From Lutispora saccharofermentans (GTDB lineage: Bacteria; Bacillota; Clostridia; Lutisporales; Lutisporaceae): a DNA stretch of 64,000 nucleotides. The translations under genes were made by a program, and so were the position numbers. Under the pieces are notes generated by a model. That model was not told the origin of the DNA and made no database searches. It saw nothing but the letters and a program-made list of their open reading frames with translations. Of this stretch, positions 1-9,125 are shown piece by piece (position 1 is the first letter of the stretch; each line of letters begins with the position of its first letter). The stretch covers positions 310,001 to 374,000 of the forward strand of contig NZ_JAJEKE010000001.1 in the NCBI RefSeq assembly GCF_024363565.1, in the 5' to 3' direction.

Positions 1-1222
1 TCGGAGGGGTTTGAAGGTTTAATGCCCAATAGCTGGCGCCTCTCAAACCATATTGCCTGATGGTATCGTATTTCGCCTGATAACTTCGGGCATCGTCAAA
101 CCATACCTCGTGCTCCGCTCCTGATTCGTCCCAATATCTATAAAATGGAGATTGATACACAGTATTATACTGAATTGGAACTCCGTGCCGCAAAGCTCTA
201 TCTATGGCTTCATTATAGCTCACCGTCTCGGCAATGGTGGTTCCGGCTACGTATGGAAGCTTCCAATCCCTGCCGTACAGCGGTATTCCCATCAGTATCT
301 TGTTTCTGGGTATTACAGTCACTGCATAATCCAGCACTCTTCTCACTTCATTTATGGGAGCTATGGCCCAGGGAGGCCCGCCTGCCCAACCCCATTCGTA
401 GGTCATAAGCACAACAAAATCTACAATACGTCCGTGTGCGGGATAATCATGGGCTTCATACAGCAATCCCGGCTGATCGGCTCTGACCTTTGGGGCCAAT
501 GCCGTCGATATGGAAAAGCCATTTGCATGCATCCTATCTGCAGCTCGCTGCAAGAAAGCATTATAGAGCTCTCTATCTTGCGGATAGACATATTCAAAGT
601 CAATATTTAAGCCTTGATATCCCTTTTCCTTCATTGTATTTACTATATTAGACAATGCCCTTTCCTGTACGGCCGGACTTGAAAGAAAAGTATGAGCCAA
701 ATCTGAGCTGAATCCTCTTCCCTCAAAATTTGTCAAGCACATCAACGGGATCACGCCTTTTGATCTTGCCGCATCAATCACAGAAGCATCATCCAGCATC
801 GTCAGATCTCCTCCTGCTGTTATGCGATAGCTAAACATGGCAAAATAAGTAAGATAATCTCCCGTTCCTTCCAATATGCCCACTCCCACAGGTCCGGTTT
901 CTGTCAGGTATCCGTTTACCTCTATAGCGGGTTTCGGAATCACGATTCTTTGCCCTACATATATGAGATTTGGATTGGGTATATTATTCTCTCCGAGTAT
1001 ATCAGGGATTGATACATTGTACATTCTGGATATTTGCCACAGGGTTTCGCCCGCTTTTACTACGTGCACATTATCGGGTGTGGGTATTACCAGTGATTGA
1101 CCTATTATAAGCCTGTTTGGATCTTTTATTCCATTGGTTTCAACTATGCTGTCTATGCTTACATTATAAGTCCTGGAAATCCTCCATAAGGTATCACCGC
1201 TTTTAACAATATAAATAGTCAT
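1..1222 (-). CDS. LysM-GH18 spore cell-wall hydrolase (YaaH/SleL-like), C-terminus cut by window edge
   Basis: 407 codons are visible from ATG at 1222 (preceded by GGAGTGGTGT) and the frame is still open at base 1. Residues 1-45 and about 48-95 are two LysM peptidoglycan-binding repeats, each starting with a VKSGDTLW or VKAGETLW motif and ending in a GQSLVIP-type motif. From about residue 100 there is a glycoside hydrolase family 18 barrel; NIDFEYV contains the catalytic Glu at about residue 210, and LMTYEWG lies further on. This order matches spore germination or cortex/coat hydrolases such as YaaH and SleL, which cut N-acetylglucosaminyl bonds in spore peptidoglycan. There is no signal peptide, as in that family. 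It lies downstream of potD but is probably a separate, sporulation-controlled unit. The family call is firm; the precise substrate is inferred. Confidence 0.9.
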   Translation of the reverse strand, partial: MTIYIVKSGDTLWRISRTYNVSIDSIVETNGIKDPNRLIIGQSLVIPTPDNVHVVKAGETLWQISRMYNVSIPDILGENNIPNPNLIYVGQRIVIPKPAIEVNGYLTETGPVGVGILEGTGDYLTYFAMFSYRITAGGDLTMLDDASVIDAARSKGVIPLMCLTNFEGRGFSSDLAHTFLSSPAVQERALSNIVNTMKEKGYQGLNIDFEYVYPQDRELYNAFLQRAADRMHANGFSISTALAPKVRADQPGLLYEAHDYPAHGRIVDFVVLMTYEWGWAGGPPWAIAPINEVRRVLDYAVTVIPRNKILMGIPLYGRDWKLPYVAGTTIAETVSYNEAIDRALRHGVPIQYNTVYQSPFYRYWDESGAEHEVWFDDARSYQAKYDTIRQYGLRGASYWALNLQTPP

Positions 1223-1310
1223 ACACACCACTCCATATTGATTTATTATTCAATATCAAGATATTATATGAAAACTGTTTCTATTCATGTTGCGGCTTAA
1301 ATTTTTGTCC

Positions 1311-2357
1311 TTATTTGGATTTAACTTCAGTCCATATCCTATCATACTTGGGCAATGAACCTGCCAGATCTTCGAATACTTCACTGTTTTTTAGGTCGCC
1401 ATCTTCCGGATATGCCGATTTGTCCGAGGTCAAATCTACAGGAAGCATCTTTTTAGCTTCTACATGGGGTGTTGCATAACCGATAAAATCAGCATTCTTG
1501 AAGGCCACCTCAGTCTCGCATAAATAGTTGATGAACAGCTCCGCCTCTTTTTTATGCTGGCTTGACTTCGGTATGACCACTGCGTCAAACCATATATTTG
1601 AACCTTCTTTCGGGATAACATATTCCAGGTCCGGGTTTTCCCTCTTCATATAGATCGCATCGCCTGACCAGACCACTGCCAGCGCTGCTTCTCCGCCTAT
1701 CATCTTATCCTTCACTTCGTCGCCTACATAGGCCAGAACCAGCGGTTTCTGCTTGATCAGCAGTTCTTTGGCCTCGTTAAGCTCTTTTTCATCCTTTGTA
1801 TTCAAGGAATATCCCATCATTTTCAAGGTTATTCCTATAGAATCCCTCAAGCTGTCCAGCATCAGAATCTGCTTGCTGTATTTTTCATCCCAGAGTATCT
1901 TCCAGCTGTCAACGGGTTCCTTTACCATGGTCTTATTGTACAATATTCCTACGGTTCCCCACATATAAGGAACAGAATATTCATTGGTAGGATCATAAGC
2001 CAGATCCTTAAATCTGTCATCTATATATTTATAATTTGGTATATTGCTCATATCAAGCTTATAGAGCATATCCTCATCTATCATTCTCTTTATTGCGTAA
2101 TCAGAAGGCACCAAAATATCATAGTCATCGGCGCCTGCTTTGATCTTTGCATACATTTCTTCGTTAGTGGCAAATTCATCATAAACCACATCAATATTAT
2201 ACTTCTTCTCAAAATCTCCTATAACCGATTGATCGATATAATCCCCCCAATTGTAGACCTTGAGCTGTACCTTTTTTTCCCCGCCGCAGCCTGCCAGGCT
2301 GAGCACCATAGAGATTGCAAGAGTAAACACCAATAAGCTTTTTAATACTTTCTTCAT
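1311..2357 (-). CDS. potD: Spermidine/putrescine ABC transporter, substrate-binding lipoprotein PotD
   Basis: 348 aa, the extracellular binding component of a polyamine importer. The first 24 residues are a lipoprotein signal peptide with lipobox LAGC, so Cys24 should be lipidated. The mature part opens with LKVYNWGDYID, the usual PotD/PotF start (NWxxYI), and continues with the two-lobed periplasmic-binding fold; VPYMWGTVGI and the acidic and tryptophan residues nearby (GDAIYM, WFDAVVIP) are typical of polyamine-binding proteins. The ATG at 2357 follows AAGGAGAATGTGGT and overlaps the end of potC by four bases, so it is translationally coupled as the last gene of potABCD. Whether it prefers putrescine or spermidine cannot be told from sequence. 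Confidence 0.94.
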   Translation of the reverse strand: MKKVLKSLLVFTLAISMVLSLAGCGGEKKVQLKVYNWGDYIDQSVIGDFEKKYNIDVVYDEFATNEEMYAKIKAGADDYDILVPSDYAIKRMIDEDMLYKLDMSNIPNYKYIDDRFKDLAYDPTNEYSVPYMWGTVGILYNKTMVKEPVDSWKILWDEKYSKQILMLDSLRDSIGITLKMMGYSLNTKDEKELNEAKELLIKQKPLVLAYVGDEVKDKMIGGEAALAVVWSGDAIYMKRENPDLEYVIPKEGSNIWFDAVVIPKSSQHKKEAELFINYLCETEVAFKNADFIGYATPHVEAKKMLPVDLTSDKSAYPEDGDLKNSEVFEDLAGSLPKYDRIWTEVKSK

Positions 2358-3145
2358 ACCACATTCTCCTTCCTTCCATTATCCCTCGACATTCTATTGT
2401 TTATCACCAGAAGCATCAAAATTACCCCTGCAAACATAAGGCTTAAGAGCGCATTTATCTTCGGGCTCACGCCCTTTCTCGCCATAGAATAGATGGTTAT
2501 GGCCAGATTAGACACTCCGGGGCCTGTTGTAAAAAAGCTGATTACAAAATCATCTATAGACATAGTCATCGCCAGCAAAAATCCGGTAAATATACCGGGT
2601 GATATCTGGGGCAGTATGACCTTCATAAATGCATATCCGGGAGTAGCGCCCAAATCCAATGCAGCGTCATAAACCTGATTGTCCAACTGCTTCAGCTTCG
2701 GCATGACTGATAGTATCACATATGGCAGATTGAAGGTGATATGCGCCAAAAGCATAGAAAAAAAACCTCTCGGAAGCTTCACCAATATGAACAGAATCAT
2801 CAAGGATATCCCCGTAACGATATCGGGATTCAATACGGGCAAATAAGTCAAATTCGTCATTATTGCCTTTGGCAGCTTCTTCATATTGTGTATTCCTATA
2901 GCTGCAACAGTGCCTATTACCGTAGCAATGAGAGAAGCTGTCAGCGCTATGATAATGGTATAGTACAAAGAGGTCATAATCTGCTGATCACGAAACATCT
3001 CCGCATACCATTTAAGGGTGAAGCCGGTCCAGTGAGCCCTTGATTTTGAGCTGTTAAAAGAAAAAATTATCAAAACTATTATGGGAGCATACAAAAATAA
3101 AAAGATTAAAAAAGTATATATTCTTTTTATCGCTGTTTTCACCAC
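2354..3145 (-). CDS. potC: Polyamine ABC transporter permease PotC
   Basis: 263 aa with about six hydrophobic helices, one of the two membrane subunits of the polyamine importer. The cytoplasmic EAA-type loop for coupling to PotA is seen as AALDLGATPGYAFMKVILPQISPGI near residue 165, followed by TMSIDDFVISFFTTGPG, a PotC hallmark. The start is GTG (GTG GTG AAA) after GAGGGGGG, and it overlaps the end of potB. It sits third in potA-potB-potC-potD. A second, fused PotC domain lies at 39060-40898, so this genome segment carries two polyamine import systems. Confidence 0.93.
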   Translation of the reverse strand: MVKTAIKRIYTFLIFLFLYAPIIVLIIFSFNSSKSRAHWTGFTLKWYAEMFRDQQIMTSLYYTIIIALTASLIATVIGTVAAIGIHNMKKLPKAIMTNLTYLPVLNPDIVTGISLMILFILVKLPRGFFSMLLAHITFNLPYVILSVMPKLKQLDNQVYDAALDLGATPGYAFMKVILPQISPGIFTGFLLAMTMSIDDFVISFFTTGPGVSNLAITIYSMARKGVSPKINALLSLMFAGVILMLLVINNRMSRDNGRKENVV

Positions 3146-3963
3146 AAGCCGCCCCCCTCGTTTTCTTTCTCATACCTCATGGCAATACCCATGCTGAACA
3201 TTATCATGAGCATAAGCACTACCGAAAGAGCAGCTCCAAAGCCCCAATCCCTGGTCGTCAGGAACTGCTGCTCAATGAGGTTTCCGATAAGAGTAAAATG
3301 AGCCCCTCCTAAAAGCCTGGAGATTACAAAGGTAGTCAATGCCGGCATGAATACCATTATGACACCTGATGAAACCCCGGGAAGGCTCAAGGGGAATATC
3401 ACCCTTCTGAAAACAGTCATGGGAGGTGCGCCTAAATCCTCGGCAGCCTCCAATACAGCTTTATCGATTTTTACCAATACCGAATATATCGGCAAAACCA
3501 TAAAGGGAAGGAAATTATATACCATCCCAAGAATTACTGCATTTTCAGTATATAGCAAAGATGGGACGCTGATGCCGAAAAAGCCCAGTGCCGCCGCTAT
3601 AAGACCATTTTTCTCCAGCAGGGTCATCCAAGCATAGGTCCTTGCAAGAAAATTCATCCACATGGGAATAACGAATAAAACGACCAGAATGCTCTTCTTG
3701 CTCAGATTCTTTCCCGCCAGAATCATTGCCATGGGATAGCCCAACAGCAGGCACACTATAGTGCTTATGGCGGCAATCTTTATTGAACGCAGGAATACTG
3801 AAAGATATATTGGTTCAAATACTCTTTTAAAATGCTCCAGAGTAAAATGAATACCCGCAGCATCAGTGGTGAATACACTGTAAAAAACGATCAATGCCAG
3901 AGGTATTATGGTGAATATCACGATCCACAATCCATAGGGATAGGCCAGCAGGTGCTTTTTCAT
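3139..3963 (-). CDS. potB: Polyamine ABC transporter permease PotB
   Basis: 274 aa, the first permease subunit of the polyamine importer. About six transmembrane segments are visible. The coupling loop [25 protein letters not shown] lies near residue 170-195, with the EAA-like core [34 protein letters not shown] near the C-terminus is typical of PotB/PotH. The ATG at 3963 overlaps the stop of potA by four bases and the gene overlaps potC at the other end, so potABC are tightly coupled. Confidence 0.93.
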   Translation of the reverse strand: MKKHLLAYPYGLWIVIFTIIPLALIVFYSVFTTDAAGIHFTLEHFKRVFEPIYLSVFLRSIKIAAISTIVCLLLGYPMAMILAGKNLSKKSILVVLFVIPMWMNFLARTYAWMTLLEKNGLIAAALGFFGISVPSLLYTENAVILGMVYNFLPFMVLPIYSVLVKIDKAVLEAAEDLGAPPMTVFRRVIFPLSLPGVSSGVIMVFMPALTTFVISRLLGGAHFTLIGNLIEQQFLTTRDWGFGAALSVVLMLMIMFSMGIAMRYEKENEGGGLW

Positions 3964-5006
3964 TCTGCTATCACCTTCTTCATTATGTGAATATCATAAG
4001 GTATGACATTCATACCCACCTTGGTATTCACAGGCTCCATCATTGTGCTGTGCACCATCCATCGCAAGCCTCTTGCATTTATGAGCATTTCATAATGAAC
4101 GCCCTTGAAGATGACCGATTCCACCACGCCTTCTATCATGCCTTGATCAACAGGCACCAATTTTATATCTTCCGGCCTAATGACTACATCAACCTTTTCA
4201 TTCGGTTGGAATCCTTTATCTACACATTCAAATCCGCCTTCAGCGAATTCGACATAATAATCTTTCACCATCACTCCGTCAATTATATTGCTTTCCCCGA
4301 TAAAATCAGCAACAAAAGCATTGACGGGTTCGTTATATATGTCTTGAGGAGCTCCAATCTGCTGGATCTTTCCGTCATTCATCACCACTATGGTATCCGA
4401 CATCGTAAGAGCCTCCTCCTGATCATGGGTCACATAAATAAATGTGATGCCCAGGCTCTGCTGAATCTTTTTAAGCTCTAACTGCATGTCCTTTCGAAGC
4501 TTTAAGTCCAAAGCTCCCAGAGGCTCATCCAGCAAAAGCACCTGTGGCTCATTTACCAAAGCTCTTGCAATGGCTATGCGCTGCTGCTGCCCTCCGCTTA
4601 GAGAATCTATGTCTCTAGTCTCATAACCGCTCAAATTGACCAGCTTAAGAACTTCCTTTACCTTTCTGTCAATGTCTTTGCTGTCCATTTTTTTAATCTT
4701 TAATCCAAAAGCAATATTTTCATAAACATCCATGTGGGTAAATAGGGCGTATCTTTGAAATACTGTATTCAGCTTTCTTTTATAGGGAGGAAGATTATTA
4801 ATCTTTTTTCCTTCAAAAATAACATCACCTGTGTCCGAAATTTCAAAGCCCCCGATAATCCTTAATGTAGTGGTCTTGCCACAACCGCTTGGTCCCAAAA
4901 GAGTAACAAATTCATTTCTGCTGATGCTTAGATTGATATCCTGTAAAACTTGCTGCTCATTAAAGCTTTTAGATACATTGACCAATCTGATAATTTCCTC
5001 ATACAT
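3960..5006 (-). CDS. potA: Polyamine ABC transporter ATPase PotA
   Basis: 348 aa, the ATPase that drives polyamine import. Walker [11 protein letters not shown] is near residue 40, the signature [15 protein letters not shown] near residue 138, Walker [12 protein letters not shown] follows, and the switch His lies in [16 protein letters not shown]-terminal TOBE-type domain (about 240-348) carries the regulatory region, as in PotA. Start ATG at 5006 follows GGAGGAAGATAA. It is first in the operon. A second potA (41804-42886) is clearly similar but not identical. Confidence 0.95.
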   Translation of the reverse strand: MYEEIIRLVNVSKSFNEQQVLQDINLSISRNEFVTLLGPSGCGKTTTLRIIGGFEISDTGDVIFEGKKINNLPPYKRKLNTVFQRYALFTHMDVYENIAFGLKIKKMDSKDIDRKVKEVLKLVNLSGYETRDIDSLSGGQQQRIAIARALVNEPQVLLLDEPLGALDLKLRKDMQLELKKIQQSLGITFIYVTHDQEEALTMSDTIVVMNDGKIQQIGAPQDIYNEPVNAFVADFIGESNIIDGVMVKDYYVEFAEGGFECVDKGFQPNEKVDVVIRPEDIKLVPVDQGMIEGVVESVIFKGVHYEMLINARGLRWMVHSTMMEPVNTKVGMNVIPYDIHIMKKVIAE

Positions 5007-5043
5007 TTATCTTCCTCCATTATCAAATTAGAATTTTATATAA

Positions 5044-5064
5044 CAATGTATTTTTATCACATTG
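5044..5064. repeat. Inverted repeat overlapping the potA -10 region, possible operator
   Basis: CAATGT and ACATTG face each other with a nine-base spacer and cover the proposed -10 box of the potABCD promoter. The position would suit a repressor site. No regulator is identified and the AT-rich context makes short repeats common. Confidence 0.3.
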
Positions 5065-5079
5065 GAAATGTAAAGTCAA
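5051..5079 (-). promoter_or_regulatory. Likely sigma-A promoter of potABCD
   Basis: On the minus strand TTGACT (5079-5074) and TAAAAA (5056-5051) are 17 bases apart, about 45 bases upstream of the potA start. The -35 is good and the -10 is imperfect. Confidence 0.5.
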
Positions 5080-5241
5080 TATACCTTATCTGTGGGAATT
5101 CCTACAATGCTTCCATCAGATTGGTTATTTATTAATACCTTTTTCATCCATTTTTTCGCAGCAAAAGTCTATTGAATAAATAGCATATATATCCATCACA
5201 TCTTGGAAATAACGGTTTCTTCAATTATGCAGTAAAAGGCC

Positions 5242-5275
5242 CCAATTCAGGCTTTTCACGGCAATTGGCTTTTTT
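5242..5275 (+). terminator. Terminator-like hairpin with no obvious upstream gene
   Basis: CCAATT (5242-5247) pairs with AATTGG (5263-5268), followed by C and six T. It points to the right, yet no plus-strand gene lies upstream and the pyc promoter lies downstream. It could end an antisense or small RNA from the potA-pyc intergenic region (5007-5429), or be chance. Confidence 0.3.
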
Positions 5276-5345
5276 GCAAATTTCATTTTATGAAAAGCAC
5301 AAGCCAAAGAATCCCTGATTTTTTTATTCGTTATAAAAATAATGC

Positions 5346-5375
5346 TTGAAACCAAAAGCTTAGTTTTTATATAAT
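5346..5375 (+). promoter_or_regulatory. Likely sigma-A promoter of pyc
   Basis: TTGAAA (5346-5351) and TATAAT (5370-5375) are 18 bases apart, with the predicted start near 5382 and the pyc start codon at 5430. The rest of the 5007-5429 gap holds only the potA promoter and the hairpin listed above. Confidence 0.65.
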
Positions 5376-5429
5376 ATGATTTAATATACATTTTTATTTA
5401 TAATTATATATATGATAGGATGTGAAGCC

Positions 5430-8400
5430 ATGATAAAGAAATTTAAAAAAGTACTTGTAGCCAACAGAGGAGAAATTGCAATAAGAATATTCAGAGCCTG
5501 TCAGGAATTAGGGATCAGAACCATAGCCATATACTCTAAAGAAGACAAATATGCCTTATTCAGAACCAAAGCGGATGAGTCTTATCTGATAGGCGAAAGT
5601 AAAGGACCTATAGAGGCTTATCTCGGTATAGAAGATATTGTGCAGTTGGCTTTGAGAAAGGGTGCGGACGCAATACACCCGGGTTATGGCTTTTTATCTG
5701 AAAATCCTATGTTTGCAAAACGCTGCGAGGATGCAGGCTTAGTATTCTTAGGCCCTAAAAGCTATATGATCGAAAGCCTGGGAGATAAAATAAAATCCAA
5801 AAGCCTTGCAAAAAAAGCCGGAGTCCCAACTATACCCGGTTCGGAAGCTCCCTTAAAAAATGAAAAAGAAGCAATGGAATTTGCTAAAGCATGCGGTTAT
5901 CCCATCATGCTTAAAGCGGCGGCCGGAGGCGGCGGCCGAGGTATGCGAGTCGTACATGATGAAAAAGATATGATAAACGCATTTAGAAGCGCAAGAAATG
6001 AAGCGAAAAAAGCCTTTGGAATTGATGATATCTTTATTGAAAAATATTTGGAAGATCCTAAGCATATTGAAGTACAAGTGTTGGGTGATATTCACGGCAA
6101 TATCGTCCATTTATATGAAAGGGATTGCTCCATACAAAGAAGGCATCAAAAGATTGTAGAGTTTGCTCCTGCAATAACAATAAGCAAAGAAATCCGGGAT
6201 AGCATCTGCAGGGATGCTTTGAAAACAGCAGGGGCCTTAAAGTATGAAAGCGCTGGCACGGTAGAATTTCTGGTGGATAAAAACCAGAATCATTACTTTA
6301 TTGAAATGAATCCCAGAATCCAAGTAGAGCACACCGTTAGTGAAATGATTACAGGCATAGATATCGTGCAAAGCCAAATTCTTATCGGGCAGGGATACCC
6401 TCTGCATTCAAAGGAAATAGGCATCCCGTCTCAGAAATCCATCAGCACGAGAGGATATGCAATTCAATGCAGAGTTACCACTGAAGACCCTTCAAACAAT
6501 TTTGCTCCCGACACAGGCAAGATAAACGATTACAGAACAGGCTCGGGCTTCGGAATAAGGCTGGACGGCGGCAACGGCTTTACCGGCTCCTTAGTGACTC
6601 CTTACTATGACTCCTTATTGGTAAAAATAATATCCTGGTCAAGAACCTTCGAGGATGCTGCAAGAAAAGCTTCCCGCTCCATAAAAGAATTGACGGTAAA
6701 AGGAGTTAAGACAAATGACGGCTTTCTTATCAATGTATTGAATCACCCCACCTTCCTGTCCGGCAATTGCACCACCGGCTTTATCGATGATACGCCGGAG
6801 CTTTTTCATATCAAGCCCAAGAAGGATAAGGAAACAAAGCTTCTCAGGTTTATAGGAGAAAAAATAGTTAATGAAATCAAGGATACTAAAAGAGATTATG
6901 ACATTCCGATGGTGCCAAAGACTGAGAAAAGCGTCCCCATATACGGCACAAAGCAAATACTTGATGAACGGGGCGTCGAAGGCCTTATCCAATGGGTAAA
7001 GGATCAGAAAAAACTTCTGCTGACGGATACTACCTTCAGAGATGCCCATCAATCCCTTGTTGCAACAAGGATGAGAACCAAAGATATGGTAAAGGTTGCG
7101 GATGCTACGTCTGTTTTGGCAAAAGATCTCTTTTCCCTGGAGATGTGGGGCGGAGCCACCTTTGATGTCGCCTACAGGTTTTTAAAGGAATCTCCATGGA
7201 GAAGGCTGCAAATCCTGAGGTCGAAAATTCCAAACCTATTATTTCAGATGCTTATCAGAGGAGCAAACGGAGTAGGCTATACAAACTATCCCGATAATGT
7301 AATAAGGGCTTTCATAAAAGAGTCTGCCGACAGCGGAATAGATATATTCAGGATTTTTGACTCCCTCAACTGGCTTAAAGGCATGGAGGTCGCAATTGAC
7401 GAGGTGTTAAAGACAGGCAAGATTGCCGAGGCAGCCATGTGCTATACGGGCGATATTCTTGATGAGAAAAGAGATAAGTACTCCCTCCAATACTATATAA
7501 ATACTGCAAAGGAAATAGAAAAAATGGGTGCTCATATCCTTGCCATTAAAGATATGTCCGGCTTGCTTAAGCCCTATGCGGCAAGCAAGCTGATAAAGGC
7601 TTTAAAGCAGGAGGTTTCCTTACCTATACACCTTCATACTCATGACACCAGCGGCAACGGCATAGCAACTATATTAATGGCAGCCGAAGCCGGAGCAGAT
7701 ATTGCCGATACAGCCTTCAGCTCAATGGCAGCCCTTACCAGCCAGCCTGCATTGAACTCAATTGCTGCCGCTCTGGAATATACGGATAGGGATACGGGCT
7801 TGATAGCTGATGATATGCAAAAACTAACAGATTATTGGCATGATGTAAGAAAAATATATGAACCCTTCGAATCGGGACTAAAATCCGACAGTACCGAAAT
7901 ATATAAATATGAGATTCCCGGAGGCCAGTATTCCAACCTTAAATCCCAGGTAGAGAGCTTTGGCATGGGGCATTTGTTTAATGAAGTAAAAGAAATGTAT
8001 AAGGATGTCAATGAGTTATTGGGTGACATCGTAAAGGTCACTCCTTCTTCCAAGGTAGTTGGAGATCTTGCCATATTTATGGTAAAGAACAATCTGACCA
8101 AAGAAAATATATATGAAAAAGGCAAGAACCTAACATACCCTGATTCAGCAGTATCATATTTCAAGGGTATGATGGGCCAGCCTGTAGGAGGCTTTCCAAA
8201 AGAACTTCAGGAAATTGTTTTAAAGGGCGATAAGCCTTTGACCCAACGGCCTGGAGAAATACTGCCGGATGAAGATTTTGACAAAATTGCTCTTGACTTA
8301 AAGGAGCATCTCCATGATGAGGCCAATATGAGGAATATACTGAGCTATGCATTATACCCGAAAGTTTATAAGGACTATTTGAAAAGCATTGATGAGTATG

Positions 8401-8861
8401 GAGATCTCAGCAATCTGGAAAGCCATGTATTCTTCTATGGGCTGAAGGAAGGAGAAACAAGCGAAATAGAATTGGAAGAGGGCAAAACTCTGATGGTAAA
8501 GCTGGTAGAAGTTCAGAAAACTGATCTGGAAGGCAATAAAACCTTGGTATTTGAGGTCAACGGCAACAGACGTGAGATAAAGATATTTGATAAGGCTTAT
8601 GGTCAAACCAATAAAGTGGATCCTGCACTAATGGCTGATCCCGGAAATATCAGTGAGATAGGTGCTTCAATACCCGGCATTGTTTCTAAAATTTTGGTTG
8701 ACGAAGGCGATGAAGTAAAAGAAAATCAAGGCTTAATAATAATAGAAGCTATGAAAATGGAGACAAATATATCAGCCCCTATTGCAGGTAGAATTGAAAA
8801 ACTATTAGTTAAAGAAGGCCAGCAAATAAAATCAGGGCAGCTATTGATAGAAATAGCTTAA
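5430..8861 (+). CDS. pyc: Pyruvate carboxylase
   Basis: 1143 aa, full length for the single-chain enzyme that makes oxaloacetate from pyruvate, bicarbonate and ATP with a biotin carrier. Residues 1-450 are the biotin carboxylase/ATP-grasp part (KVLVANRGEIAIR at the start, AAAGGGGRGM glycine loop, EMNPRIQVEHTV). The carboxyltransferase barrel begins near 530 with LLTDTTFRDAHQSL and includes AIKDMSGLLKP. The C-terminal carrier has EAMKMET, with biotinylated Lys at about 1109. An in-frame ATG exists at 5412, but AGGATGTGA (5418-5426) sits at the right distance only for ATG 5430, where the conserved KKFKKVLVANRGE sequence begins. The gene is monocistronic, with a strong terminator behind it. Role: anaplerosis, probably feeding aspartate, glutamate and arginine synthesis. 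Confidence 0.97.
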   Translation: MIKKFKKVLVANRGEIAIRIFRACQELGIRTIAIYSKEDKYALFRTKADESYLIGESKGPIEAYLGIEDIVQLALRKGADAIHPGYGFLSENPMFAKRCEDAGLVFLGPKSYMIESLGDKIKSKSLAKKAGVPTIPGSEAPLKNEKEAMEFAKACGYPIMLKAAAGGGGRGMRVVHDEKDMINAFRSARNEAKKAFGIDDIFIEKYLEDPKHIEVQVLGDIHGNIVHLYERDCSIQRRHQKIVEFAPAITISKEIRDSICRDALKTAGALKYESAGTVEFLVDKNQNHYFIEMNPRIQVEHTVSEMITGIDIVQSQILIGQGYPLHSKEIGIPSQKSISTRGYAIQCRVTTEDPSNNFAPDTGKINDYRTGSGFGIRLDGGNGFTGSLVTPYYDSLLVKIISWSRTFEDAARKASRSIKELTVKGVKTNDGFLINVLNHPTFLSGNCTTGFIDDTPELFHIKPKKDKETKLLRFIGEKIVNEIKDTKRDYDIPMVPKTEKSVPIYGTKQILDERGVEGLIQWVKDQKKLLLTDTTFRDAHQSLVATRMRTKDMVKVADATSVLAKDLFSLEMWGGATFDVAYRFLKESPWRRLQILRSKIPNLLFQMLIRGANGVGYTNYPDNVIRAFIKESADSGIDIFRIFDSLNWLKGMEVAIDEVLKTGKIAEAAMCYTGDILDEKRDKYSLQYYINTAKEIEKMGAHILAIKDMSGLLKPYAASKLIKALKQEVSLPIHLHTHDTSGNGIATILMAAEAGADIADTAFSSMAALTSQPALNSIAAALEYTDRDTGLIADDMQKLTDYWHDVRKIYEPFESGLKSDSTEIYKYEIPGGQYSNLKSQVESFGMGHLFNEVKEMYKDVNELLGDIVKVTPSSKVVGDLAIFMVKNNLTKENIYEKGKNLTYPDSAVSYFKGMMGQPVGGFPKELQEIVLKGDKPLTQRPGEILPDEDFDKIALDLKEHLHDEANMRNILSYALYPKVYKDYLKSIDEYGDLSNLESHVFFYGLKEGETSEIELEEGKTLMVKLVEVQKTDLEGNKTLVFEVNGNRREIKIFDKAYGQTNKVDPALMADPGNISEIGASIPGIVSKILVDEGDEVKENQGLIIIEAMKMETNISAPIAGRIEKLLVKEGQQIKSGQLLIEIA

Positions 8862-8874
8862 GCTGGTTCAACAC

Positions 8875-8915
8875 TTAAAGGGTGTTATGCTCATGTTTTG
8901 CATAACACCCTTTAA
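8875..8915 (+). terminator. Intrinsic terminator of pyc
   Basis: A perfect 16-base-pair stem (TTAAAGGGTGTTATGC at 8875-8890 against 8900-8915) with a nine-base loop follows the pyc stop by 13 bases. The downstream T-tract is weak (AAATATTTAT), so it may act with other factors. Confidence 0.8.
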
Positions 8916-9055
8916 ATATTTATACACATCTTCTATATCAAAATATTTATATGGCTTAAAACCCTATGCATCAGCTCTTACCATATTATCTTGCTTAATC
9001 AAATGCGGCAAAGAAATTCAACTTTAAACTTTTTTGAAAAAATAAATATTTCTTA

Positions 9056-9090
9056 TTGCATATTTATATATATGTGTGTATAATTATGTT
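9056..9090 (+). promoter_or_regulatory. Promoter of argCJBD with two overlapping ARG-box-like sites
   Basis: TTGCAT (9056-9061) and TATAAT (9079-9084) are 17 bases apart. Two tandem sequences at 9057-9070 (TGCATATTTATATA) and 9077-9090 (TGTATAATTATGTT) resemble the TGAATWWWWATTCA ARG box and are 20 bases apart, close to two helical turns, each covering a promoter hexamer. ArgR/AhrC repression in the presence of arginine is a reasonable inference; the second half of each box matches poorly. Confidence 0.55.
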
Positions 9091-9125
9091 CATTACTTAA
9101 TTATATTACGCAAAGGAGAATGCTT

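Noticed and set aside
152..610. A 152-codon open frame on the plus strand
   Set aside because: It lies opposite the LysM-GH18 coding frame, has no ribosome-binding site, and has no recognisable domain. It is a shadow of the real gene.
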